The translations under genes were made by a program, and so were the position numbers. The notes under the pieces were generated by a model, which worked only from the letters and a program-made list of their open reading frames with translations, made no database searches and was not told the DNA's origin. A stretch of DNA of 64,000 nt from Lantana camara (lineage: Eukaryota; Streptophyta; Magnoliopsida; Lamiales; Verbenaceae): positions 23,255,001 through 23,319,000 of the forward strand of contig CM074859.1 in the NCBI GenBank assembly GCA_037501455.1. Reading direction: 5' to 3'. This document shows positions 1 to 11,790 of this stretch, one piece after another. How positions within the stretch are numbered: the first letter of the stretch is position 1; each line of letters starts with the position of its first letter.

Positions 1-1160
1 GATGGCGGCGGTGTGTGGAGCCACGGTGGCCGATCGCTCCATGGAGTTGAAGTCAACCGACGGCAGAACCAAGATCGCCGCCGTCGGTGGCGGCGTAGCC
101 ATGAGCAATCCCACGGCTGCTGCAATCACCCACGTGCTGAATAACAAGCAAGAATTCCCACTATGCAAAGGCGTGGAAGATTTGCTGGTGGTGTCGGTCG
201 GAAACGGCGAGTCCGCTGCCGTTTCCTCGCCGTCGGCGGCGTTCGTTAAAATTGCTGCTGATGGAGCTGCCGACATGGTAAGTAGTAAAACTATTTTACT
301 TCATTTATTGAGCAGATTTTGGTAGATGTTCACATTTTCTCTTTTCATATAATACAAAATCACATATAAAAATTATTTAATAATATTATGTACAGAAACA
401 AACATGCATTTGAAAAGACATTTTCGGCGTGGACAAATAGTCAATAATTGACGTTAATTTCATGATTAATTAATTGATGTAATTAATACTAATAATGATG
501 ACTTTACCTTTTCTTGAAAGAATCTAAGCATATATTAATGGTGTAAGGTACCTTGGCATTATATCCAAATGTATGAACCCAAATAAGCCTGCAGACTTTA
601 TTGTATATTGGGCGTGGATGGGTAGTGGTACCCGAACAACTAATACTTAAGAAAATGATGGAATCTTGTCCCATTATTACATATAATAATCACAATTAAA
701 CCAAAGTTCCCTAGTCCGTTCTAATGGGCCTATGCAGTACCCGAACTCGAACAAACCCGAGTGGAAAACCAAAAAATGTACATAGTAGTTGAACTTACGT
801 ATGTATTCTTTTGTGTTCTAGGTTGATCAAGCAGTGTCCATGGCATTTGGAGAGTGGAGATCGAGCAACTACGTCCGCATACAAGGAAACGGGATCGGAT
901 TGAACCAAAAATGCAGCGTTTTGACATTGGCGGATCAAATGCTAACTCAAAAGAACGTTGAATCTATCTTATTCAAAGGGAAGAAACTGGTTCAGTACAC
1001 AAATCTTGAGAAAGTTGAGATCTTTGCAGGGGAGCTAATCAAAGAGGAAGAAAGAAGAAAGAACAGCACTTTACCAACTGTGATTCTGAAGCAGTCGACG
1101 AATATCTCTTCACCACGATCTTCTTCGGACACGACTCTTTCCACTCTATCTTCGTACTAG
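1..1160 (+). CDS. Patatin-like phospholipase III family protein, 3' part only (5' end outside window)
   Basis: Two coding exons are visible: one from the window edge to 277, ending before GTAAGT, and one from 822 (after an AG acceptor) to the TAG at 1158-1160. Joined in frame, they give the C-terminal half of a patatin-like lipid acyl hydrolase of the plant pPLAIII group. Evidence is the AVGGGVAMSNPT segment, a following LLVVSVGNGE strand, and YVRIQGNG in exon 2. In classical patatins the first motif is D-G-G and supplies the catalytic Asp. Here the Asp position reads Gly, as is usual in pPLAIII proteins. The upstream Ser motif (GxSxG or GxGxG) is outside the window. The family acts on membrane glycerolipids and affects cell elongation and lipid signalling in plants. 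The Ser/Thr-rich tail is typical of the group. Confidence 0.85.
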
Positions 1161-1647
1161 AATTAATAATTTTCTTTTAATTTTTTTGGGTGGAGGATAA
1201 ATGTCTAAATATAAGTAGATAATGTGGCTTGTTTAGATAGGTTTAATCGAGTCGAGTTGAAGTTAGATAACTAGTTGTGTTGGCTGCCACCCGAGACGGA
1301 TGGTCGAGTTAACGTTGATCGTCCCGTGTTCGAGTTTGTGCAGAGGAGCTATTATGGCACCACCGACACCATTTTTATTATTACTTTTTTGTTTTTTTTT
1401 GGTTTTGGGGTTTGTATGTATTTGTGTAAAGTAGTGGTGAGAGATTGTATAGGATGGTATGGAAATTGTATTTTTGTGATGCTGAAAAATACGGCCAATT
1501 GTACGTATTGATGATTGTAAGTTTAAGTTGTCGCGTTGTAACGTGCTTTTGAAATTGGAATTTAGTTTCCCACAAGTTGATGATTCAACTAGTGCATGCT
1601 GCTTTTCTATTTACATGTGTTGTATTTGAGTTGGAATTGGGTCTATG
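1161..1647. other. Intergenic, includes 3' UTR of the patatin-like gene
   Basis: No gene is seen. The first 100-200 bases probably hold the 3' UTR and poly(A) site of the patatin-like gene. The rest is T-rich unique-looking sequence up to the start of the GACACG-repeat element. Confidence 0.5.
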
Positions 1648-2185
1648 ATGCACAGACACGGACACGGCGACACGGACACGACACGTCATACGGACACGGC
1701 GACACGGATTTTTTTTAAAATTTAGGACACGACACGGTTATATTATATATAAATAAATAAAATATATATATATATATATGTTAATTTATATAGAATAAAA
1801 TATTCAATATTACAAATTTAAATAACATACGTCATTTTCCAATTCAACATTTTAAATCATTAAAATAATACTAATACATTTTTTATATAATGATATTATA
1901 AAAAAATTAAATTTAAATTAATATTATACATCTTTTAGCACATTTATATAATTCCTTTTTTTTTTTTAAAAATTATATCCTTAAATTTTTAGGAAAAATA
2001 AATTAAAAATTAATTTTTTATTGAATTTTTCGTGTCGAAGTGTCCGAGCCATGTTGGACACATTCCATGCCGTGTCCGAGCCGTGTCGGACACATTCCAC
2101 GCCGTGTCCTAGCCGTGTCCGAGCCGTGTCCCCGGCGTGTCGGAATTTTTTTTTAATTTTTGGACACATTTTGGCATGTCGGACA

Positions 2186-2382
2186 TAGGGGTGGGCATTC
2201 GGGTCGGGGAATTCGGGCCCCGTCCCGACCCGATCGGGTATTTCCCGATCGGGACGGGGAGTTCGGGATATTTTCAATTCGGGACGGGTACCCGAATCCC
2301 GATTGAGAGTTCGGGCTCGGGATCGGGGAGTATCTTGGTACCCGAATTCCCCGATCGGGTACCCGAACTCCGCGACCCCTTT

Positions 2383-2465
<83 letters not shown>

Positions 2466-3168
2466 AATCTGCATATATATTATATATGATATATAAATCT
2501 GTATATATATTTATCTTTATAGTTTATATAATATAGTCTATAGATTTGTATATATACATATGTCGTTATATATATAATATATATAATAATAATAATAATA
2601 ACATAAATTAATAATCATTAATCATTATGTAATGTTTCTGTAACTTGTAAGACTGTAATGCTTCTGCCAATATGGAGACTTTTGAATTTTGATGTTTAAA
2701 TGCTTTTTTAAATGCTTCTTTAAATATTTTTAATGCTAATCACTCCCAACAATACTGTAAGTCTGTAACTTCAATTCTTTATTTAATAAATGGTCTTCTA
2801 TGCTGCATTACTTCGTCATATTTTAGTGCAGGAGCTTAAACTTCATTACTTCAATTCTTTATTTAATACATGAGCTTCTGTGCATGAGCTTAAAGAATTG
2901 TATCGGGCTTCTGTAATTTGGTCCATTATAAATATAAAGGCAACCCAACCCAAAAATCAAAATAAATTAATAAAAAAAAAAAAAAACAGAATATTAGTCG
3001 GGCTCCCCGATCCCGATCCCCATCCTGTCCCGAATCCCGATTTCCCCGATAGGTCGGGTACCCGACATTTCCGGGACGGGCTCGGGCTCCAAATTTCTCA
3101 TCCCGATCCCGAACTCCCCGACCCCGAACTCCCCGAATCCCGAACTCCCCGTCCCGCGCCCACCCCTA
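2186..3168. mobile_element. Non-autonomous hAT-type element (983 bp) nested in the GACACG element
   Basis: The terminal inverted repeats are TAGGGGTGGGC at 2186-2196 and its exact complement at 3158-3168. An 8-bp target-site duplication, GTCGGACA, flanks both ends (2178-2185 and 3169-3176), which is diagnostic of hAT transposition. The subterminal 200 bp on both sides are built of CGGG/TCGGG/CCCGA repeats, and the centre holds poly-A plus a long (TA)n tract at about 2388-2462. No transposase frame is present, so it must have been moved in trans. The insertion split a CGTGTCGGACACG repeat of the host element. Confidence 0.9.
2388..2462. repeat. Poly-A plus (TA)n microsatellite
   Basis: A run of about 25 A followed by about 24 TA units lies inside the hAT element. 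It is likely length-polymorphic and slippage-prone. Confidence 0.9.
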
Positions 3169-3548
3169 GTCGGACACGTGTCGGTGCCGTGTCGGAGCCG
3201 TGTCCGTGTCCGACACGTGTCCGACACTGCACGGGGGTAAATTTTGTAGTGTCCGTGCTTTATACATATATAAAATATCTAATATGCATATTTATAAGAT
3301 AATTATATGATATAAGCATGAATTTAGAGGCTTTGAATTTTATGTTTTAAATAGGTGTTTCATGTTCCATTTTATTCTCCCACAAAAAAAAAATTTATTT
3401 CATTTTATTCATTCAAACACATCATCTATAATAATAGACGGTCAAGATTATAAGAAAAGATCTTTTAATTCTTTTTATGTAATCTAAACCAATCAAATAA
3501 GAGATAAAATGCAAAATTAATACAAGAAATCCAGACCTGAAGTTAGAG

Positions 3549-3943
3549 GGGCGCTTTATTCTTTTATTTTAACAAAAATAACTTGCTAATGACATGTTTA
3601 TGACAACAATTGCACAATTTAGATGATCAAATTGTTACTTTTTTTTTTTTCTTCTATTTATTTTTACACGCTCTCAATGGGCGTTTTATTCTTTTATCTT
3701 AACAAAAATAAGTTGCTAATGACATGTTTATAACAACAATTGCACAATTTAGATGATCAAATTGTTACTTTTTTTTTTTTTTTTCTTCTATTTATTTTTA
3801 CACGCTCTCAATGGGCGTTTTATTCTTTTATCTTAACAAAAATAAGTTGCTAATGACATGTTTATAACAACAATCGCACAATTTAGATGATCAAATTGTT
3901 ACTTTTGTTTTTTTCTTCTCTTTATTTTTACACGCTCTCAATG
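3549..3943. repeat. Tandem repeat, about 130 bp x 3
   Basis: Three consecutive units begin with GGGCG(C/T)TTTATTCTTTTAT near 3549, 3678 and 3813. Each ends with CACGCTCTCAATGG. They differ mainly in the length of an internal poly-T tract. A shorter direct repeat of about 27 bp (TTGAGAGTAATTGAGACTCC) follows at about 4000-4065. No coding potential is seen. Confidence 0.85.
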
Positions 3944-4754
3944 GAACTCCAACCGTTAACATATATGTTCACAAGTACAAATCGAAACTCCAACTTGTGA
4001 TTTGAGAGTAATTGAGACTCCAATCTGTTACCAAATTGATTTGAGAGTAATTGAGACTCCAATCTGTGTTCTATTTGTTCATAAGTGCAGATTGAAACTC
4101 CAACCATGACCTATCAAATATATACCATTGAACTATTTATTTGTCCCAATATATTTTTTTCTGTCTTATTCATAATAATACTGCTTCGACAAATTAGGTT
4201 ATTACTTATTATATAAGAAATTGAAAAATCTTGAACCAAGTTGGAAATTTAAGATCGATTACAACTTAAATTTCATTCTATTTTTTGTTCTTTCTCGTAC
4301 GAACTCACGAAGTTGATACTTATGTGCAGAACACATACATCATCCCACAAACAACCCATCACACATGTATAAACACATAATAAGCAGTGGTTCATAATAA
4401 CTTCACACTCAAGAATTCATAATTCCATCAAACATTTTCGACTTCCATTCTGAAATTTAAGCGTAAAGTGGCAACCTTATGGAAAACTCATCCTCTCCAT
4501 GCCATGGTACCTACACAAGCACCTCCTTCTTCCCTTTTTCTTGTTGGGTTCTTCTTCAATAATAATAATAATAACAACAGACACATAGAGGAATTTTTAC
4601 AGGTTAAGAACATGGTCTTTAAGGGCAGAGTACAACATCATTTGCCCCCGATATTAATCGAAATCTGAGCCGAATAAATTTCATCTTTCAAAATTTTAGC
4701 CCCATCATCATCATCATCATCTTCTTCAAAAGAAATACAGATTATACAACAGCT
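3944..4754. other. Intergenic and probable 3' UTR of the kinase gene
   Basis: AT-rich sequence without a gene. It carries an (AAT)n microsatellite at about 4556-4575 and a (CAT)n tract at about 4704-4722. The last few hundred bases before 4755 probably form the 3' UTR of the minus-strand kinase gene, since transcription runs leftward through them. Confidence 0.5.
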
Positions 4755-7700
4755 TCAGCAAACGGTACGTCCGTAGCAAATTGATGCAATGTAGAGATTC
4801 TTGGACCACTTTTCCTGTTGAGGCAAAATGTAAAAAGATAATGAGGTAGTGATAACTTGCAAATCTATGGAAGTGGAGAAGAATAAAGAGAAGTGAAGGG
4901 ATTAAGGATAAACACAATAAAGTTTCCTCGCATTTAAATACTCTGGCCCTGACTGCAGAAAACTAACTGAATCGTGACAAGATCATCCTAATGGAAAGTA
5001 GTAGCTAATTCTGCTTATGGTTTATTATTTACAACTGTCGCATATTCAACTTTATGAAGTACTAGCAGTTGGGCACACTAATGCATGTGAAAAATGAAAA
5101 AGAAAAGTGTAACCTAATCATATATTCAGTATTAGTAATGTAAAATCATCAATATTTATTAGTAATATATGAAACTAATATGCAAAACGAGAATGCTTGC
5201 CACCATGGGTTCAATCCAACCCCTTACAGTGAGTTAAGTATACAATGCTCTCCTGGTTATGAGTTGAGAGCATTTGGGTTACTCTTTTAAATAGTACAGA
5301 TGTATGTGCGGTGTGCTTGTGTGCATGTGTGTGAAACAAGTTAGTACCTTTACATGTGTACTTGGGAATGCCGACGTCCGAAGAGTCTCTTGAGTTTCAT
5401 CCATCATTTTGCGTCTAGGTATACTAAGTATAAAAGCCGCTTGATCTGAAGTAGCAGCCATGGAGGTTATTCTATAGCCACTTTCCCATCGCCTATGTAT
5501 TCCCTCACTTGGATACAGAAAATCAAGCTCCACAACCTAAGAACCGAGTCATAAATTGTCAGAGGAACTATCTACAAGTCATTTATTTAATTAAATAATC
5601 GATGTTTCTTTTCCTACCTGTTCAGAATAACCAGAATTTCTGGACATTACAACACCCCAGCGACTGCCAGCAGTAGTCATGGATGTAACGTGGAAACCTT
5701 CTTTCCACTTTTTATTAATCCATTTGAAAGGAAACGATTCACTGACTTTATATGACTGCTGAGTATAAGGAGTTCCTAAAGTATACCCAAAAGTAAAACA
5801 AAAAAGGAATTAGTTTCGCCAATATTAATAAAACTCAAGTTCACCCAAAAAAATATAGGTTTTGTTTGGCTTCGTTTGGGAATGGAGAATTTGCGGATAA
5901 AGAATCAAACAATAGATCTTTTTTCATGCAGGTTTTTGCTTGATTAGTGGTGTCACATCAAGTTTTTATATTATTACAAGTTATAAAAATATAAGAATGA
6001 TAGAAATATAAATATTATACTTAATTAACGATTTGGGGATATAAATATTATAGTTGATTGATGAGATAATTTGGGTTTGTGCGAAAAATATGTGTTTTAG
6101 AAAGGGCTTTACATAATTTTGGGAGAACAAAAACCAAAATGGCCAGTGATGACTACAACAAGGTAACACGACAAAGATCAACCAACCTTTAGACATGACA
6201 ACCAGCGAGCTTCCATTAGTTGCACCAGCTATAGAACTGATGTAATAGTTTTTCTCCCATTGTTCCATGATCCAATCCTAATGAAAGATCAAAAGTATAT
6301 GTATATTTTTTCAGCATGGCACAGTTTCTCCATCCAGAATGAATTACACCAAAAAAAATATATATATATAAATCAAATTTTAGTTGAATAAACACACCTT
6401 GTGAAGAAAAACAGCTGAAAGCTCATAGACCTGCGAACTAAAACCTGTTCCCGCATCCATGATCAAGGCCCAAAGATTTGCTGCAGAAGCCACACAGCTA
6501 ATATACAACCCATCTTCATTACCCTTCTCTACATGCTGACGTAGCCTTGAGTCAGCAACATTGTAGTGATATCTACAAAAAAAGAAGTATCATGTTATAA
6601 AGAGAGTTTGTGGATAGAAAATGACAAACTATGAACTGGCTCAGCCGTGTTTGGGCAAAACTCAACTAAACAAAAGAAATTAATATAGCATTAATAACAC
6701 ATAAGAGGGCAATTAAAGAGAGAACCACAAGCTGGGTTCACTTAAAATTCATTTTTCTCAACAAAGTGAAAAATAGATCAAATATACACCTCTGTTTCAT
6801 GGGGCGTCTTGCGTTGTACACAGAAATCCACTGAGTAGCAGGACTACCCAGTCTCACTTTCTTCTTTGGTTGCTCATCTTCTTCCAAGTTAATAAGCAGC
6901 CTTCCACGCTTTTGCCCAACCTGCACAATGGAAAACGAACAGTCCAAGTTAGAAAAACTTCCAACTAAACAGAATTTTAAAAAGTCAACGCTAGTTTTAT
7001 ACGGATGGAATTTTTATGTTACCTTAAGAGCTCCATCAATTCTTATTGGTCTAAGCGAAGTGCATGGTTCAATCAGGCTATCAAAAAAGGATATCAGCTT
7101 AGAATAATTGGGCTCCTCATCAAACTTCATATTCGTAACAGCCTCAAGAAATTGTTTGAATGGAGGAGGGCAGAAGCAACACATCAACTCAGGGGAAGTG
7201 GCCATTTTCTTTTTACAGACTAGAAAACTCTTGTTATCGCCCTGTCATTATTATAAACAGGTTAGGTGTTACAATAAAGTTAAAATCCAATGATATAAGC
7301 TTCCATTAGATGATGAAGTAATAAAGCCAATCACCTGATATCCTTGCCATGGCAATCTTCCCTTTATGAGAAAAATCAATGTGTAAGCCAGAGACTCAAG
7401 GTCATCTCTTCTACTTCCGGTACGACCCAAGTGCGCATGTACACTTGCATATCTTATTGTGCCCCTGAGGATCGACCAATAGAGTTTATTACACCAAAAA
7501 GAGCCAGAATTTTTTAGAAAACAAAAAAGGAGTAAATAGTCATGTACCTAAATATATCTGGCCTCTGATCATACTCAACGTGATGACCAGATGATGCATC
7601 TTTCCACCTTGAAGCTGCATCATAGGCGTCTTGAAAACATGATCTCTATAGATAAGAGAAAATCAGAAAAAGAGAATTATAATAATAATGGAGATCATAC

Positions 7701-9229
7701 CTAAGCCAAGATCAATAAGATACAGCTTTTTCTCATCAGGCGATCCAGGCTGACCAAGTAAGAAGTTCTCTGGCTTTACATCTCCATGCACAAATCTAGA
7801 GCAGAAACGCAGATGCTTAACGTCAATAATTTGGGGTGTTGAAGGCAAACACTATAAGAATGATGCTTATAGAAATTAACAAACAAAGAAACTACGGAAA
7901 ATTTGTCATCAATAAGTTATACCCCTTCATGTGCAACTTCTCAAGAATTGATATAGCCTCCACTGCAATGCAAGCTACCATGTTTGGAGACATCCTGTTT
8001 CAAGTACTCAACATCAATCAAGGAAACATGAAACATGTTGCATAAAAATGGGAGAGAGAATGTGCGAAAGGAAGAGGGAGAGGGGGGGAGAGCGAGAGAG
8101 AGAAATCTTACGACTGGCCCAAAGAATTCCAAACATCCCAGAGACTTGGACCAAGCATGTCCATAACCTGAAACAAAAATCGTTAATGAATCGATGCAGA
8201 ACACTTGAAGATCACAACAAAGAAATCAAACCTCACCAGAATGTAAAAATCTCCTTGACGGCCCTTGTAGTGAACCCATGGTATCCCATAACATCCATTA
8301 AGCGTGCTTTTTTCATGTCATAAGATTAATACAAAGGCATCAATGTTTAAACAAAAGGAAATAATAACATCATAAAACTACAAACAGAAAATTTTAAAAC
8401 CTTACTTGTACACCTGCCACTCATATGGAGGGCCATAATTGCAACCCTTGCTATTTCGGTGTTCGAACTTCAATGCAACCTATAGAAAGATAATCTTTCT
8501 TAATCAAACTCAAATTGTGACAAGAAAAAAAAAAAAAAAAAAAATCAGATTTCTGAATATCTCCAAAATCTTAACACATGGCAGATAATACCTCAATTGC
8601 ATCTGGTCCTGTTCTATCAGAGCCACCACTTACTCGCCGGCCAACATAAACTTGGCCAAATCCACCTTTACCTAATTTCCTTTCTGTCTTATACATTGGA
8701 GAATTTCCCACTTGAACCTGCACCAATAAAGTTGGATAACACCAGATTATGCTCCAAAAAATTAAATAAGATCTCAAAAGTTCAGAACAGGCAGTAATAT
8801 CTCCAGGAAATAATTTACCCTCTCGGGAACTGGAGTTGTACTCGATTCCTCTTCAACTCCCATTACTTTATCAGCGCTTCCACCACCGTCCATACCAATT
8901 TCCTTATCTGCAACGCCTTCTACTCTATTAAAAGCTGGTTCCCCAGCCCCAACACCAACAGCTTGAGGAAGAGCCTCACAAGGTGGCTCAGGGTCTAAAT
9001 CAATCAACCTAATTCCTCTGCCTCTACCAGCAGCAGCTGGCCTACCGGGTGTTGCTGCAGATGGCCCTTTTGCTACAGCTGCTGCATTACCTCTCCCTCT
9101 TCCTCTCCTTCTGGTTGTTCTATTCTGAGCAGGTGCAAGAAAATTTTCTTCTTGATTAGCAGGCTGAGTGGCAGGCTGGAGATCACCAAGCCGTTTTGAT
9201 CTCCTTGCTCCGCTACGCAATTCTGGCAT
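4755..9229 (-). CDS. MUT9-like / photoregulatory protein kinase (casein kinase 1-like HD16/EL1 family), 16 exons
   Basis: Exons on the minus strand are 9229-8819, 8717-8592, 8479-8406, 8306-8237, 8167-8112, 7994-7923, 7795-7701, 7614-7548, 7464-7335, 7241-7023, 6920-6790, 6572-6398, 6277-6187, 5775-5618, 5536-5348 and 4814-4755. All have GT-AG borders and together make 707 codons plus TGA, which fits the family's roughly 700 aa. The N-terminus begins [18 protein letters not shown], a family hallmark, followed by an R/G-rich nuclear stretch. The kinase domain spans about residues 145-430, with [11 protein letters not shown] as P-loop, [12 protein letters not shown] as catalytic loop and DLGLA in place of DFG. 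The conserved C-terminal domain ends in [14 protein letters not shown]. Family members are nuclear Ser/Thr kinases that phosphorylate histone H3 Thr3 and light or clock regulators such as cryptochromes and PIF proteins. All key residues are present, so the gene looks functional. Confidence 0.95.
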
Positions 9230-9239
9230 CGTCACCCAT
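9213..9239 (-). promoter_or_regulatory. Short upstream ORF overlapping the kinase start codon
   Basis: An ATG at 9239 opens an 8-codon frame that ends in TAG at 9213-9215. It is out of frame with, and overlaps, the main ATG at 9229. If the leader is unspliced here, scanning ribosomes meet this ATG ten bases before the main one, which could lower translation of the kinase. The main start is chosen because the protein from 9229 begins exactly where the family begins. Confidence 0.4.
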
Positions 9240-10250
9240 GCAAATCACCTCCCAATCGCTTCCCCCCAGCAGCTCAGAATCTTCAGTCAATCAAGAAGAA
9301 CCGTTAGAAGGCAAGAAATGCTTCAATGCTTAATTTATCAAGGCCGCCAAATAACGTACAAAAGTTTAAACTTTTAAAGATCTTCCAAAAGAAATTACAA
9401 GTTATAATCAGTAAAATCAGAACAAACCAAAACTATCAAGAAAATTAAAGGGTCAATGTACAAAAAAATGCTATTTTTTCCAAAAATGCGGCAGAAGGAT
9501 AATGCAGTTCAGTGTAAAGACCTAATACAAGAAAAAAAGCTGTGCCCTTATCTATATTTACTCCAAGTTACCAAAGCTTGAGGGAACTTGAGGGAAATAT
9601 CACACAAAAGCACCATAACTATAAAATGATATTACAATCCATTTCTAAGACAAGAAGAAAGAATTAAAAAGCTCAAGAAAACAAAAAATCAACAAAAACC
9701 AAAGCAAACAACAGAAAAATATACACATAACTCCACGACAGTCATCATACGGCGAGTAATTCCGCCGACAATTCACAAAAACAAGTAAGAACAGCTCATT
9801 ACCATCGCACATTGAATAAAAATAAATAAATAGAACCACCCACAGATCGTACCTCAAAAACAGCAAAAACACGAGGATCGGAGAGGAAACACGGAGAACT
9901 CCAGCCGGAAACCCCAATTCATTCAACCGATCAACACCAGATCTTCACTGCACAACACACACATGGTTTCTCACCTCAAAAAAGTATTTCCCGTTTTCCA
10001 AGAAGAAAAAATATCAAACAAAATCAAAATAATTTCGCTGTTAGGGATTTCGAATCAAAGTCTGAAAATCGATGAAAAGGAAGAAGGGAGATTAAGGGTT
10101 AGAATTAGGGAAAAATAGTTCGTGTATAGGTAATGGGTATCGGCGTTGTAGCTATAGATTCTATGGCTATCCTGTTTGTTTCTCTCTCTTCACAGAAACA
10201 TCTACTGCCTGCCCTTTCTCTCTCTAAACGTAATGAATATATATGTGCGC
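9240..10250 (-). other. 5' leader and promoter region of the kinase gene
   Basis: No coding frame with family resemblance is present. The stretch probably holds the kinase 5' UTR, possibly with a leader intron, and its proximal promoter. CT-rich and GA-rich runs near 10160-10220 are of a kind common near plant transcription starts. The exact start site cannot be read from sequence alone. Confidence 0.4.
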
Positions 10251-11790
10251 TCGTGGGACTGTTTTCAGTGCTTTTGTGTAGGTCATTCCTCTCTTTTTCT
10301 ATTTTAGGGCTAATTATATTTAGGACACTTCGAAATTTCAAATATTGTAATTTGACCTCGATTAATCATTCTATTACATTTTGATCATTTTTTAAAATTA
10401 TAAATTATATTAGATCAGTTTTCTATCAAATTTAGGGTGAAATTATGAATTTTGGGACTTGAATTTTTATTTTACTCTTATCTTAATAGGTATTTTTTTT
10501 ATACCAAGATTAAATTTAAAGTAGGATAAAATGATAGATACCACTTTCAAAATCTAGTATGTCACCTGAAATTTAATGAAAAATTATATAATTTAGTAGG
10601 GCTAAAATATAATAAAATGATTAATAGTGGTTCAATTGTAATATATGAAACACCAAAAGGTGCTAAATTAATTAATGCTTCTTTTTATTTTTTTAATTTA
10701 ATTTATATAATTAAATTATTACTTTATAAATATTATATTAAATTGATTTGTTTTCTTGTAATATTTTTATCCTTTTTTAATTAATTTTCCTTAAGAAATT
10801 GAAGAAAATAAACTCTCAAAATAAAATATTTTTCAAAAAGGAAAAATAAAATTATGTGTTGGGCCAAGTTGTATTATTGGATCACACCACATGAGATATG
10901 ATTGTACGTTAATGATTTGCTGGGCTGTTCATCATCAAACGGCCCACTATCCAGCAAAACAAACCACGGACACTTCTAACAAATATCATTTTATTGTAAT
11001 TTGTATCATGTAGTGTCAGACTCTTGTACTTGACAATGTATCTGATACTTCTCATATAAAAAATTTATATTATCTTGTTTGTATCCATACATCATAACAA
11101 ATAACTTATTAGTAATTAATATCTACTATCTAGCATAATTTGTTTAAGTGACCACCAAATTGTGCAATCTAACGGTTAATACTTTGCTTAGTTTAATTAA
11201 AAGTTTTGGTCTTAAAAAAATAAAAAATTAAAAGTTTTTATTTTCAATCTCTGGGTATTCTTAAATACATTTCAATACTCTCATTTGAGGAAAACTGAAA
11301 AGTGAAAAGTTGAAAACTTAAATTTCAATATTAAATTGAGTTACAATGATATAGTTTAGATTTCTGATTAATATAATATAACTCTCAGAATATATGTCTT
11401 CGGAAACGAGTTCAAGTTGTGTTGAGTCGGTTCGTTAAACTCATACCTAAACGTCTTTCAAGTGCATAATTTTTTTTAAAAAAGTGCATAAATTATGAGT
11501 AGGAACTAAGTCATTATATAAATCATATTTTCACTATGCCTTTCATCACAACAAAAAAAAAAAAAAAAAAAAAAAAGAAAAAAGAGAGTCATATAAATGA
11601 AAAATGTAATGTATTTTGTCGAATTCCCTTGAAAACGTTATTATTTCAAATTGTCCGTCAAAACAGCGTTTTTTTTAAAAGTCGTGTAATATGTTGGGAG
11701 TTTCCGTTTTCCTCATCCCCTGGTGTATTCCTCCTGAGCTCAACTTGGAACCCTAGAAAGAGAAATCGAATCAATCGAGCAAGCAAAAAC
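10251..11790. other. Intergenic AT-rich region between divergent kinase and ING1 genes
   Basis: The two flanking genes are divergent, so this region holds both promoters. It is strongly AT-rich, with a long poly-A tract at about 11552-11577. The last 100 bases before 11791 are likely the ING1 leader. No gene was recognised. Confidence 0.5.

Larger units (their letters stand above)
1648..3260. mobile_element. Non-autonomous DNA element with GACACG/CGTGTC subterminal repeats, split by a nested hAT element
   Basis: The left end (about 1650-1735) is packed with GACACGG repeats. At 2030-2180 and again at 3169-3258 the sequence holds GTGTCCGAGCC/CGTGTCGG repeats. The outer ends are imperfect inverted repeats: GCACAGACACGGACAC on the left, and GTGTCCGTGC on the right. 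This is the style of subterminal-repeat-rich class II elements in plants. The interior is AT-rich without a coding frame. I could not resolve a clean target-site duplication, so the ends are approximate and the superfamily is not proven. The right part also ends in TTTTGTAGTG, which resembles a CACTA terminus, but no matching left end exists. The nested hAT insertion at 2186-3168 is younger. Confidence 0.6.

Noticed and set aside
1275..1511. Open frame of 78 codons downstream of the patatin-like gene
   Set aside because: Low-complexity T-rich sequence, no family resemblance, no splice context.
3241..3250. CACTA-type end (TTTTGTAGTG) at the right side of the GACACG element
   Set aside because: No matching CACTA start on the left and no 3-bp duplication.
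2137..3302. Open frames with Pro/Asp-rich or Gly/Arg-rich repeats
   Set aside because: They are translations of the TCGGG and GACACG subterminal arrays of the transposable elements, not genes.
8048..8323. Plus-strand open frame rich in Glu/Arg
   Set aside because: It is the shadow of a GA-rich intron and exons of the minus-strand kinase gene.
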